Shown piece by piece: positions 1-5,596 of a DNA stretch of 5,596 nucleotides (its first letter is position 1; each line of letters starts with the position of its first letter). The notes below the pieces were generated by a model, which was not told the origin of the DNA, made no database searches, and worked only from the letters and a program-made list of their open reading frames with translations. The position numbers and the translations under genes are program-made. The DNA is from Bacteroidales bacterium (GTDB taxonomy: Bacteria > Bacteroidota > Bacteroidia > Bacteroidales > VadinHA17). The DNA is taken from NCBI GenBank assembly GCA_003155705.1, contig PMEC01000211.1:24949-30544 (forward strand), in the 5' to 3' direction.

Positions 1-440
1 CTCTTGTTCAATCTGCTGACACATCCTACTCATTAAATTATTCATCCGTAATGTATGATTTGACCGGCAATAATCTGTGTTTCTATATCAGTGCTTCTGA
101 GACCAACAACCCATATGGAATTACCGGAATAACCGTATCTGCCACTGTCTGCACGGAAACTATTGAAAATATTACTGTCCCGAACGCTTTTACACCAAAT
201 AACGATCTTATAAATGACTTTTTTAAGCCGGTTCTTTCTTTTACTCCGGTTGACTATTACCTTGTTATAACGGACAGACATAATAATACTCTGTTCGAGA
301 GTCACGATTACATGGCACAATGGGATGGTAAAAATAAGGGTAATTCATTACCGGACGGAGTCTACCTCTGGTTTCTGAAAGTCAAAACACCTTCCGGAAA
401 ACTGTTAATAAAGTCCGGGACTGTTACGATAATGAAATGA
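1..440 (+). CDS. C-terminal end of a large secreted protein with a T9SS type B (gliding motility-associated) sorting domain, 5' partial
   Basis: The frame is open from the window edge (first full codon at 3) to TGA at 438-440, giving 145 visible residues, so the gene starts upstream. The first ~58 residues resemble the end of an Ig-like or fibronectin-like repeat, with the pattern NPYG...TVC that often precedes this domain. From about position 177 comes a ~87-residue domain with the hallmarks of the CHU_C/TIGR04131 family: VPNAFTPNND, then IND.F.PV, a YYLVITDRHNNTLFES strand, W-D-G-K, and LPDGVYLWFLKV. This domain directs cargo through the outer membrane by the type IX secretion system, which is restricted to Bacteroidota. 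The residue after TPN is N-D-L rather than the commoner G-D-G, a mild divergence. The role of the full protein (adhesin, enzyme, other) cannot be judged from this tail. The ATG at 51 is internal, not a start. No convincing terminator follows. Confidence 0.9.
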   Translation, partial: LVQSADTSYSLNYSSVMYDLTGNNLCFYISASETNNPYGITGITVSATVCTETIENITVPNAFTPNNDLINDFFKPVLSFTPVDYYLVITDRHNNTLFESHDYMAQWDGKNKGNSLPDGVYLWFLKVKTPSGKLLIKSGTVTIMK

Positions 441-499
441 TCCGGAAAGATTACAATACCCAATTGAGTTCAGACACTACAACTTTGCTCTAATAACGT

Positions 500-507
500 T
501 ATATTTG
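500..507 (+). promoter_or_regulatory. Candidate -7 promoter element (TATATTTG) of the rel/spoT gene
   Basis: TATATTTG matches the Bacteroidota housekeeping sigma -7 consensus TAnnTTTG exactly. A start about 6-8 nt downstream (near 514) would leave a leader of about 27 nt before the ATG at 541. No TTTG lies at the ideal 19-21 nt upstream; the nearest, at 484-487, is only 12 nt away, so the -33 element is poor. The match matters for start choice because the in-frame TTG at 505-507 lies inside this element and so could not be in the transcript. Confidence 0.45.
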
Positions 508-540
508 TATTCAGCTAATATTGGCAGGGTACTGATATTT

Positions 541-2796
541 ATGGGGAATAAGAATATATTTGATGATGAGGATATAAAACGGATTCAGACTGAATACGAA
601 TCACTTATAAACAACCTTCACAGGTGCAATAAACCAGGTGATACTGAGCTGATTGACAAAGCTTTTAAGGTTGCCAATGAAGCTCACTGGAATATGCGCC
701 GGAAATCGGGAGAACCCTACATTATCCATCCTATTAAAGTCGCAAAAATTGTTAATCAGGAAATTGGTCTGGGAGCAAAATCTATTGCCGTTGCTCTCCT
801 TCATGATGTTGTGGAAGATACAGAATATACTCTGGAAGATGTGCAGAGAGATTTTGGAGAAAAAATTGCATCTTTAATTGATGGACTGACCAAGATTTCA
901 GGTACTTACAACAAAGAAAATTCATCCTCACTTCAGGCCGAGAATTTCCGTAAAATGTTGCTTACAATATCTGATGACCTTCGGGTAATTCTGATCAAGA
1001 CAGCTGACAGATTGCATAATATGAGGACGCTGGAATCAATGCCGGAACATAAGAAGATGAAAGTGGCCGGTGAAACAATCTACCTTTATGCTCCATTGGC
1101 CAACAGGCTAGGTTTGTACGCAATAAAGACCGAACTCGAAGATCTCAGTTTTAAATTCCGGCACCCAAAGATATATGAGGAGATTGCCACGAAGCTGAAG
1201 CATGGAGAAAGGAAATATGTTGCACTTATCAATAAATTCTCACTTCCGATTATTGAAAAACTTAGTGAATCAGGTTATAAGTTCGATATCAGCGGAAGAC
1301 CTAAATCCATCTATTCCATCTGGAAAAAGATGCAATCAAAAAATGTCCCCTTCGAGGAGATCTATGATGTTCTGGCAGTCAGAATTGTCTTTGAACCTAT
1401 TCCCGGTGTTCCTGAAAAGACTCAATGCTGGAATATATATTCCATTATTACTGACACATATATGCCTAAACCCGACCGGCTGAGGGACTGGGTAAGCCGG
1501 CCTAAACCAAATGGTTATGAAGCTTTACACCTGACTGTCATGGGTCCGGAAGGGAAATGGGTCGAGATACAGATCAGGAGCAAGCGGATGGATGAAATAG
1601 CAGAAAGAGGTTATGCTGCCCACTGGAAATATAAAGGTGACGAAGCCCAGGAAAGCGAATTGGACAAGTGGATAAAGAAAATCCGTTTGATGTTGGAAAA
1701 CCCTCTTGAAGATCCGGTCGAATTCCTGGACGAATTTAAAATGAATCTGTTTTCATCCGAAATAATGGTATTCACACCTAAAGGATTTCTTGTAAGTCTT
1801 CCAAAAGGAGCTTCTGCTCTTGATTTTGCTTATGAGATTCATACTGAGATCGGTAACAAAGCTATTGGAGCTAAGATAAATTACAAACTTATGTCGCTTA
1901 ATACCACACTTTTGAGTGGTGATCAGGTTGAGATAATTACTTCAGAAAAAGCTAAACCTGAAAAAGAATGGCTTGCATTTGTTCATACTCCCAAAGCAAT
2001 AGAAGCAATCAAAAACTCTTTAAAAGCAGAATCGAAGGACCGGATTCAGAAAGGGATGTCGATTCTTGAACAAAAGCTGAATGATCTTGGTGTTATGCCA
2101 AATTCAGAGATCCTGAAAAAACTTATGCTCTCATACGATGTACTCAATAAAGATGAGCTTTATTCAAAGATTGAACTTGGAATCATTGATCTCGACGACC
2201 TGAAGAAAATAATCAGGAAAAATCCCTCAAGAAATGTGATTAAGTACTGGGAGTTAAAACTGATAGGTTCAAGGAAAGAGAAAAGTGCTCCCGATATCCC
2301 TGCTTCCGAAATTGACAAGAGCGTTCCTTTCCTTTTAAGAGAAAATGTCGATAACGCAGAGCAATCATATGAAATTGCCAAATGCTGTAATCCTATACCA
2401 GGTGATGAGGTAACGGGTTACCATTCTCCTGAAGGTTCCATTATTATACATAAGCCAAAATGTCCAGTAGCAATAAGACTTATGTCTAATGAAGGTAACA
2501 GGATTATAGCAGTTAAATGGACTATTCACAAACTTGTTTCCTTTCTTGCAAGAATCAGTATGTCAGGCATTGACAGAATCGGACTGGTAAGCGATATCTC
2601 GAAAATTATCTCTTCAGAGCTTAATGTAAATATGACAAATATTAACATCGCTGTTCATAACGGTATTTTTGAGGGAAAAATTGATCTCTATATTCATCAT
2701 ACAAAGGACCTGAATAACCTGATAATGAAGATATCGAACATTAAAGGTATTGAAAACGTCAAAAGGGTTGAAGACTTTACGGATAATGAAAACTAG
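541..2796 (+). CDS. spoT: Bifunctional RelA/SpoT-family (p)ppGpp synthetase / hydrolase
   Basis: This 751-residue cytosolic enzyme makes and degrades the stringent-response alarmone (p)ppGpp, and its length is normal for long Rel/SpoT proteins. Domains in order: HD hydrolase (~45-165) with R-K-S-G-E-P-Y, H63-P, H88-D89-V-V-E92-D93-T and A-D156-R-L-H-N160-M, all the metal and catalytic positions expected of a working hydrolase; synthetase (~250-365) with GRPKSIYSIWKKM, Y-D276-V-L-A-V-R, R313-L-R-D316, N-G-Y326, E342-I-Q-I-R and AAHWKYK; TGS (~408-468); a helical region; zinc-finger/CC domain with C615, C616, H637 and C641; and a C-terminal ACT domain (~670-745). The R-L-R-D motif is the basic RxKD-like form typical of bifunctional Rel/SpoT, not the acidic ExDD of hydrolase-dead RelA. 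ATG 541 is chosen over the in-frame TTG 505 because that TTG falls inside the probable promoter. The symbol could equally be rel or relA, as Bacteroidota often carry two paralogues. Confidence 0.95.
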   Translation: MGNKNIFDDEDIKRIQTEYESLINNLHRCNKPGDTELIDKAFKVANEAHWNMRRKSGEPYIIHPIKVAKIVNQEIGLGAKSIAVALLHDVVEDTEYTLEDVQRDFGEKIASLIDGLTKISGTYNKENSSSLQAENFRKMLLTISDDLRVILIKTADRLHNMRTLESMPEHKKMKVAGETIYLYAPLANRLGLYAIKTELEDLSFKFRHPKIYEEIATKLKHGERKYVALINKFSLPIIEKLSESGYKFDISGRPKSIYSIWKKMQSKNVPFEEIYDVLAVRIVFEPIPGVPEKTQCWNIYSIITDTYMPKPDRLRDWVSRPKPNGYEALHLTVMGPEGKWVEIQIRSKRMDEIAERGYAAHWKYKGDEAQESELDKWIKKIRLMLENPLEDPVEFLDEFKMNLFSSEIMVFTPKGFLVSLPKGASALDFAYEIHTEIGNKAIGAKINYKLMSLNTTLLSGDQVEIITSEKAKPEKEWLAFVHTPKAIEAIKNSLKAESKDRIQKGMSILEQKLNDLGVMPNSEILKKLMLSYDVLNKDELYSKIELGIIDLDDLKKIIRKNPSRNVIKYWELKLIGSRKEKSAPDIPASEIDKSVPFLLRENVDNAEQSYEIAKCCNPIPGDEVTGYHSPEGSIIIHKPKCPVAIRLMSNEGNRIIAVKWTIHKLVSFLARISMSGIDRIGLVSDISKIISSELNVNMTNINIAVHNGIFEGKIDLYIHHTKDLNNLIMKISNIKGIENVKRVEDFTDNEN

Positions 2797-2827
2797 CAGT
2801 AGTACATTTTAAATCACGGGAAAAGCA

Positions 2828-2835
2828 TACTTTTG
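2828..2835 (+). promoter_or_regulatory. Candidate -7 promoter element (TACTTTTG) of the fur-family gene
   Basis: TACTTTTG fits TAnnTTTG exactly and lies in the 63-nt gap between the rel/spoT stop and the fur start. A start near 2841 would give a leader of about 20 nt. The best upstream candidate is TTTT at 2807-2810, 17 nt away, which differs from TTTG and is slightly too close. The regulator therefore probably has its own promoter, though read-through from rel/spoT is also possible because I see no terminator in the gap. Confidence 0.5.
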
Positions 2836-2859
2836 TTATTATTTTAAATTAGACCAGTT

Positions 2860-3306
2860 ATGATTAGTGATGATACAAAAAAGACAGTCAAACAGATATT
2901 CACTGAATACCTGGAGAGGAAGGGTCACAGGAAAACACCGGAGAGATATGCCATTCTGGATGAGATTTATACACGTCCGGGACATTTTGATATTGAATCG
3001 CTATATATCTTCATGAAGAATAAAAATTACAGGGTAAGCAGGGCAACTCTTTACAATACTATTGAACTTCTTCTCGACTGTAATCTTGTAATTAAGCATC
3101 AGTTTGGAAAGAATATCGCTCAGTTTGAAAGAGCTTACCAATGTGCTCAGCACGATCATCTTATTGATATTGAAACAGGAAACGTTATTGAGTTCTGCGA
3201 TCCAAGAATAAGCGAAATAATAAAAACTGCGAGTGAATTACATAACTTCTCTCCTATGTACCATTCACTCTATATCTACGGGTCATTAAAAGACGATAAA
3301 AAATAA
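2860..3306 (+). CDS. fur: Fur-family transcriptional regulator (iron, zinc or peroxide type not resolved), lacking the CxxC zinc site
   Basis: The 148-residue length is typical for Fur, Zur and PerR, which are cytosolic dimeric metal-sensing DNA-binding regulators. The N-terminal winged helix (~10-83) shows R24-K-T-P-E-R29-Y-A-I-L, the conserved G41-H42-F, and a recognition helix [13 protein letters not shown] (59-71), the counterpart of the family's S-x-A-T-V-Y-R-T-L. The C-terminal dimerization and metal-binding half keeps likely ligands H42, E90, H98-D99-H100, E111 and H135 (in YHSLYIYG). Where most family members have C-x-x-C-G after HDHLI, this protein reads D-I-E-T-G, so the structural Cys4 zinc site is absent. 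The first His of the usual HHDH run aligns with Gln97. The start ATG has no Shine-Dalgarno, as is common here. Which metal or oxidant it senses cannot be decided from sequence alone, so the symbol is a family-level label. Confidence 0.9.
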   Translation: MISDDTKKTVKQIFTEYLERKGHRKTPERYAILDEIYTRPGHFDIESLYIFMKNKNYRVSRATLYNTIELLLDCNLVIKHQFGKNIAQFERAYQCAQHDHLIDIETGNVIEFCDPRISEIIKTASELHNFSPMYHSLYIYGSLKDDKK

Positions 3307-3340
3307 GTCTGTCATACTGTAATTCTTAATTTCCCTCCTG

Positions 3341-3367
3341 AAAGAATGCCCTGGTAATTCTTTTTTT
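3341..3367 (+). terminator. Weak intrinsic terminator after the fur-family gene
   Basis: AAAGAAT (3341-3347) pairs perfectly with ATTCTTT (3357-3363) across a 9-nt loop, and a seven-T run (3361-3367) forms the end of the stem and the tail. It begins 35 nt after the fur stop. The stem is AT-rich with only one G-C pair, so efficiency may be low. The same bases also lie in the minus-strand reading frame described at 3312-3524, so the dyad could have another origin. Confidence 0.5.
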
Positions 3368-3391
3368 AATTGGCTGTTGTGTTTCTTAACT

Positions 3392-3415
3392 TTGAAATGT
3401 TACTTCTCATTTCAA
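3392..3415. repeat. Perfect 8-bp inverted repeat with 8-nt loop
   Basis: TTGAAATG (3392-3399) and CATTTCAA (3408-3415) are exact reverse complements around TTACTTCT. No T run follows on the plus strand, so it does not look like a terminator. A second hairpin, ATGGG (3448-3452) with CCCAT (3460-3464) around a 7-nt C-rich loop, lies 32 nt further on, and ATTTCC (3415-3420) pairs with GGAAAT (3442-3447) between them. Together they give the 261-bp gap before purA unusual folding potential. Confidence 0.5.
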
Positions 3416-3525
3416 TTTCCCTGGACCAGGAATACTGCATAGGAAATATGGGCCCCGCACCCATTCCAATTTTAAGCTGATAAATAAGCGTATAATTACC
3501 TGATTTTACTTTCCAAAATATTTCT

Positions 3526-3545
3526 TACCTTGCCACGTAAATTTT
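3526..3545 (+). promoter_or_regulatory. Low-confidence promoter region of purA
   Basis: No exact TAnnTTTG is present in the 60 nt before purA. Two near matches are TACCTTGC (3526-3533, the consensus with one T missing) and TAAATTTT (3538-3545, T for the final G). TTTT at 3504-3507 lies 18 nt before the first and could serve as a weak -33 element. The terminator after the fur-family gene implies that purA has a promoter somewhere in this gap, but the exact element is uncertain. Confidence 0.25.
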
Positions 3546-3567
3546 AAATATTTGTTAATTGTCTAAT

Positions 3568-4830
3568 ATGAACATTGACATACTGTTAGGACTGCAATGG
3601 GGTGATGAAGGCAAAGGGAAAATAGTAGATGCATTAAGTCCGGGATACGATGTGATTGCCAGATTTCAGGGTGGCCCGAACGCAGGACATTCTATAGAGT
3701 TTAATAATATAAAACATGTATTACATTTAATACCTTCGGGAATATTCCATCCCGGAAAACTGAATATAATCGGCAATGGAGTGGTTCTTGATCCGGCTGT
3801 GTTCAAAAAAGAAGTGGAGGAACTCAGATTGCCGGTTTCTGAAATTACTAAAAGGCTTATAATTTCTAAAAAAGCTCATCTCATCCTGCCTGGTCACCGG
3901 ATGCTGGATGCAGCTTATGAGGTTTCAAAAGGTAACTTAAAGATAGGATCAACTTTAAAAGGTATCGGCCCGGCATATACGGATAAAGCAGGTCGCAATG
4001 GACTGAGGGTTGGAGATATTCTCAGAAAAGACTTTCAGGATCTGTATCAGGAACATCTAAAAAACCACCTTTTGATTCTCAGGAACTACAATTTCAAATA
4101 TAATCTCAGTGATTATGAAAGCGGTTGGTTTGAAGGAATAGAAATGCTGAAGAAATTTAGTCTTGTTAACAGTGAATATCTTTTGAATGACCTTTTATCT
4201 GAAAAAAAACGCATCCTGGCAGAGGGAGCCCAGGGAACAATGCTTGACGTCGATTTTGGATCATATCCCTTTGTTACCTCTTCAAATACTATAAGTGCCG
4301 GAACTTGCACCGGATTAGGTATATCCCCGAAGCAGACAGGTGAAATCTTCGGCATTTTCAAGGCTTATTGTACCCGCGTTGGAAGTGGCCCCTTCCCTAC
4401 GGAACTTAATGATGAAACCGGAGAAAAACTCAGGAAAACCGGATGCGAATTCGGAGCAACAACTGGCAGGCCAAGGAGGTGCGGCTGGCTAGACCTTCCT
4501 GCCCTGAAATATGCTATAATGATTAATGGTGTAACAAAACTCTTTATGACAAAGGCTGATGTCCTGACAGGTTTTAATTCAGTAAAAGTTTGTATAGCTT
4601 ACAATATTAATGGAAAAGAAACATTCGAAATTCCATTTGACCATGATGCTCCACTTCAGCCGGTTTACCTTGATTTCCCTGGCTGGAATGAAAATATATC
4701 TGCTCTCCGCAATTATTCTGAACTACCCGGAACGCTGAAAAAGTTTATTGGGTTTATTGAAGAACAAACAGGAATTCCGATCACTATGGTATCAGTAGGA
4801 CCAGACAGAAAAGAAACTATTTTACGATAA
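3568..4830 (+). CDS. purA: Adenylosuccinate synthetase
   Basis: PurA joins IMP and aspartate using GTP to form adenylosuccinate, the first committed step from IMP to AMP, in the cytosol. The protein is 420 residues, normal for the family. Visible signatures in order: Q10-W-G-D13-E-G-K-G-K18 (GTP/IMP loop with catalytic Asp13), QGGPNAGH ending at the catalytic His41, GSTLKGIGPAYTDKAGR, AEGAQGTMLDVDFGSYPF followed by VTSSNT, RVGSGPFPTEL, ATTGRPRRCGWLD, and C-terminal SVGPDRKETI (guanine-binding region). All expected catalytic residues are present. ATG 3568 is chosen over the in-frame TTG at 3559 because it puts Asp13 and His41 at their usual numbers and gives the standard short N-terminus. No Shine-Dalgarno is visible. 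The gene ends 3 nt from the convergent SPOR gene, with no terminator between. Confidence 0.98.
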   Translation: MNIDILLGLQWGDEGKGKIVDALSPGYDVIARFQGGPNAGHSIEFNNIKHVLHLIPSGIFHPGKLNIIGNGVVLDPAVFKKEVEELRLPVSEITKRLIISKKAHLILPGHRMLDAAYEVSKGNLKIGSTLKGIGPAYTDKAGRNGLRVGDILRKDFQDLYQEHLKNHLLILRNYNFKYNLSDYESGWFEGIEMLKKFSLVNSEYLLNDLLSEKKRILAEGAQGTMLDVDFGSYPFVTSSNTISAGTCTGLGISPKQTGEIFGIFKAYCTRVGSGPFPTELNDETGEKLRKTGCEFGATTGRPRRCGWLDLPALKYAIMINGVTKLFMTKADVLTGFNSVKVCIAYNINGKETFEIPFDHDAPLQPVYLDFPGWNENISALRNYSELPGTLKKFIGFIEEQTGIPITMVSVGPDRKETILR

Positions 4831-4833
4831 CCA

Positions 4834-5310
4834 TTACCTCTTATAAATGTATATCCAGGCGTCCGTGGAAACAGTGTCCTGGAATTGTTTCAAACGTTTT
4901 GCCGCATTCCTGAAGTTATCGAATGCTTCAGCTGAAACCATTTCGAACTTGGTACCCTCAAGTTTCATTATCCGGGTCTTATAACCTTTTTGGGATAAAC
5001 TGGCAGAATATTTTCTGGCATATTCAGGCGTGATAAAACTACCACAGATGATATTGTATTTGTACTTACTTTCCCACTCCGTTCTTTCCTTATCAATCTT
5101 ATTAATAGAATCGAGTTTAGCGTTTTCGATGGCCCGTAGCCGATTCTGAACTTTCCTTATGGAATCAGCAACTCGTATGCTGTCATGTCTTGCCTGCCAT
5201 ACAGCCATTGTATCAGCCTTCCTGCCAATTAATCCCTTTTCCCTGAGAAACTTGCAGGACGGAAGAACTACTATCATTATAATAAAAAAGAAAATAGTTA
5301 ATTGTCTCAT
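4834..5310 (-). CDS. SPOR-domain lipoprotein (probable peptidoglycan-binding envelope protein)
   Basis: This 158-residue protein begins with a lipoprotein signal peptide: M-R-Q, a hydrophobic stretch (4-16) and the lipobox L-P-S-C with Cys19 as the lipidated residue. Residues ~30-82 are charged and probably helical, with a D-S-I-R-x-A-D-S-I-R-K repeat, and would act as a spacer. Residues ~84-157 match the SPOR fold: Y-N-I-I-C-G-S-F at its start, A-R-K-Y...L-S-Q-K-G-Y in the first helix, K-F-E-M-V-S, a second helix, and a closing D-A-W-I-Y-I-Y. SPOR domains bind glycan strands lacking stem peptides, often at division sites. No acidic surface-export signal follows Cys19, so a periplasm-facing membrane location is more likely than the cell surface. 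The exact role is unknown. It is transcribed toward purA and has a canonical promoter upstream. Confidence 0.88.
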   Translation of the reverse strand: MRQLTIFFFIIMIVVLPSCKFLREKGLIGRKADTMAVWQARHDSIRVADSIRKVQNRLRAIENAKLDSINKIDKERTEWESKYKYNIICGSFITPEYARKYSASLSQKGYKTRIMKLEGTKFEMVSAEAFDNFRNAAKRLKQFQDTVSTDAWIYIYKR

Positions 5311-5314
5311 AATA

Positions 5315-5329
5315 AATTATTTAATAATT
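5315..5329. repeat. AT-only 7-1-7 palindrome in the leader of the SPOR gene
   Basis: AATTATT (5315-5321) and AATAATT (5323-5329) are exact reverse complements around a single T, ending 4 nt before the SPOR start codon. The 7-1-7 spacing is the layout of Fur, Zur and PerR operators, but the bases differ from the known boxes. In such AT-rich DNA this may be chance. Confidence 0.3.
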
Positions 5330-5371
5330 AAAATGCAAAGAAATTTTCCACAATACCTAACTGGTAATAAT

Positions 5372-5403
5372 CAAAGATACAAATTATTGTCAATCAATAC
5401 AAA
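5372..5403 (-). promoter_or_regulatory. Canonical Bacteroidota promoter of the SPOR lipoprotein gene
   Basis: On the minus strand TTTG (5403-5400) is followed after exactly 20 nt by TATCTTTG (5379-5372). This matches both the -33 (TTTG) and -7 (TAnnTTTG) elements of the Bacteroidota primary sigma factor at the ideal spacing. Transcription would begin near 5365, giving a leader of roughly 55 nt before the ATG at 5310-5308. It is the best promoter in the window. Confidence 0.75.
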
Positions 5404-5492
5404 TGTTATAAAAGTTAATCCAAACATCAAATACTACATATTTTGTATATTAGAGCTGAATTTTATTCACAAATTATATATTAAACCAGGTT

Positions 5493-5596
5493 ATGAAATC
5501 GTTAATCCAATTCTTCGAAGAGAGTGTTGATAAGTTCAGCAACAATGTATACCTCTGGGAAAAACCAAATGAAAAATATGAAGGAACCACTTATGG
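5493..5596 (+). CDS. Probable AMP-forming long-chain acyl-CoA ligase, N-terminal 34 codons only
   Basis: The frame opens at ATG 5493 and runs off the window. The 34 visible residues, starting MKSLIQFFEESVDKFSNNVY and going on to L-W-E-K and then G-T-T-Y, match the usual beginning of AMP-binding (ANL superfamily) fatty-acyl-CoA synthetases: an amphipathic helix of the form FxxSVxKFxxNVxL, a short strand and the start of the T-T-Y-x-E strand. Such enzymes activate fatty acids to acyl-CoA through an acyl-adenylate. The catalytic AMP-binding loop lies outside the window, so substrate and integrity cannot be checked. AGG at 5479-5489 region (ACCAGG) is a weak possible ribosome site. It is divergent from the SPOR gene, with 182 bp between their start codons. 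Confidence 0.6.
   Translation, partial: MKSLIQFFEESVDKFSNNVYLWEKPNEKYEGTTY

Larger units (their letters stand above)
3312..3524 (-). pseudogene. Possible decayed coding fragment or dispersed intergenic element
   Basis: Read on the minus strand, 3524 down to 3312 gives 70 sense codons with a single internal stop (TAA at 3366-3368) before TGA at 3312-3314. The stretch upstream of the internal stop includes NYTLIYQLKIGMGAGPIF and PMQYSWSREIEM, and the stretch after it ends NYQGILSGGKLRITV. The composition looks protein-like rather than random, with well-spread Gly, Pro, Trp, Tyr and charged residues. There is no start codon at the upstream end (a stop, TAA, sits at 3525-3527). The first ATG is at 3462-3464, which would give only 32 residues. 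No family is recognised. It may be a gene remnant, a copy of a repeat spread between genes, or chance. Confidence 0.3.

Noticed and set aside
42..320. Minus-strand open frame of 92 codons
   Set aside because: It lies wholly opposite the well-supported T9SS sorting-domain gene, has no recognisable domain, and its composition looks like an antisense shadow.
408..456. Repeated TCCGG/TCCGGA words around the end of the first gene, considered as a terminator
   Set aside because: The copies do not make a stable stem of terminator shape and no T run follows.
2845..2862. Similar bases just before two start codons (TTAGACCAGTTATG before fur and TTAAACCAGGTTATG before the acyl-CoA ligase)
   Set aside because: Two short AT-rich matches with an indel are too little to claim a shared translation or regulatory signal.
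4113..4361. Minus-strand open frame of 82 codons inside purA
   Set aside because: It is antisense to conserved purA codons including the EGAQG and TSSNT motifs, so the open frame is a by-product of purA codon use.
4854..4883. Inverted repeat TCCAGG/CCTGGA near the end of the SPOR gene, considered as a purA terminator
   Set aside because: The loop is 18 nt, the stem only 6 bp, and no T run follows in either direction. It lies in SPOR coding sequence.
5439..5445. TATTTTG considered as the -7 element of the acyl-CoA ligase gene
   Set aside because: It is one base shorter than TAnnTTTG and no TTTG is found at the right distance upstream, so I did not list it as a promoter.
5159..5530. Plus-strand open frame of 123 codons
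   Set aside because: It overlaps the SPOR gene antisense, then the divergent promoter region and the start of the acyl-CoA ligase, and its translation is low-complexity and unlike any family.

Overview
This window looks like chromosomal DNA from the phylum Bacteroidota, probably order Bacteroidales. Three things point there: a type B C-terminal sorting domain of the type IX secretion system (T9SS), a lipoprotein with a SPOR domain preceded by a canonical Bacteroides promoter (TTTG, 20 nt, TATCTTTG), and other TAnnTTTG-type -7 elements combined with almost no Shine-Dalgarno sequences. The DNA is AT-rich and base usage looks uniform across the genes. I see no phage, plasmid, transposase, CRISPR array, rRNA or tRNA.

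Layout. (1) Positions 1-440, plus strand: the 3' end of a large secreted protein with a T9SS type B sorting domain. (2) 541-2796, plus: a full-length bifunctional RelA/SpoT-family (p)ppGpp synthetase/hydrolase. (3) 2860-3306, plus: a Fur-family metalloregulator without the usual CxxC zinc site, followed by a weak intrinsic terminator. (4) 3307-3567: a 261-bp gap with several inverted repeats and, on the minus strand, a protein-like reading frame broken by one stop. (5) 3568-4830, plus: complete adenylosuccinate synthetase, purA. (6) 4834-5310, minus: a small SPOR-domain lipoprotein, convergent with purA and only 3 nt away. (7) 5311-5492: a divergent intergenic region with the promoter of the SPOR gene. 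(8) 5493-5596, plus: the first 34 codons of a probable AMP-forming acyl-CoA ligase.

How the genes fit together. Rel/SpoT, Fur and PurA lie in the same direction. PurA consumes GTP and, in well-studied bacteria, is inhibited by (p)ppGpp, so an alarmone enzyme and one of its targets sit two genes apart, with a metal or stress regulator between them. Each appears to have its own promoter, so this looks like a conserved cluster rather than one tight operon. The SPOR lipoprotein (cell envelope, probably peptidoglycan binding) and the acyl-CoA ligase (lipid metabolism) form a divergent pair.

Most of the window is ordinary housekeeping DNA and I found no clear new system. The part least explained by known features is the 3312-3524 intergenic segment, which may be a gene remnant, a dispersed intergenic repeat or a structured RNA.
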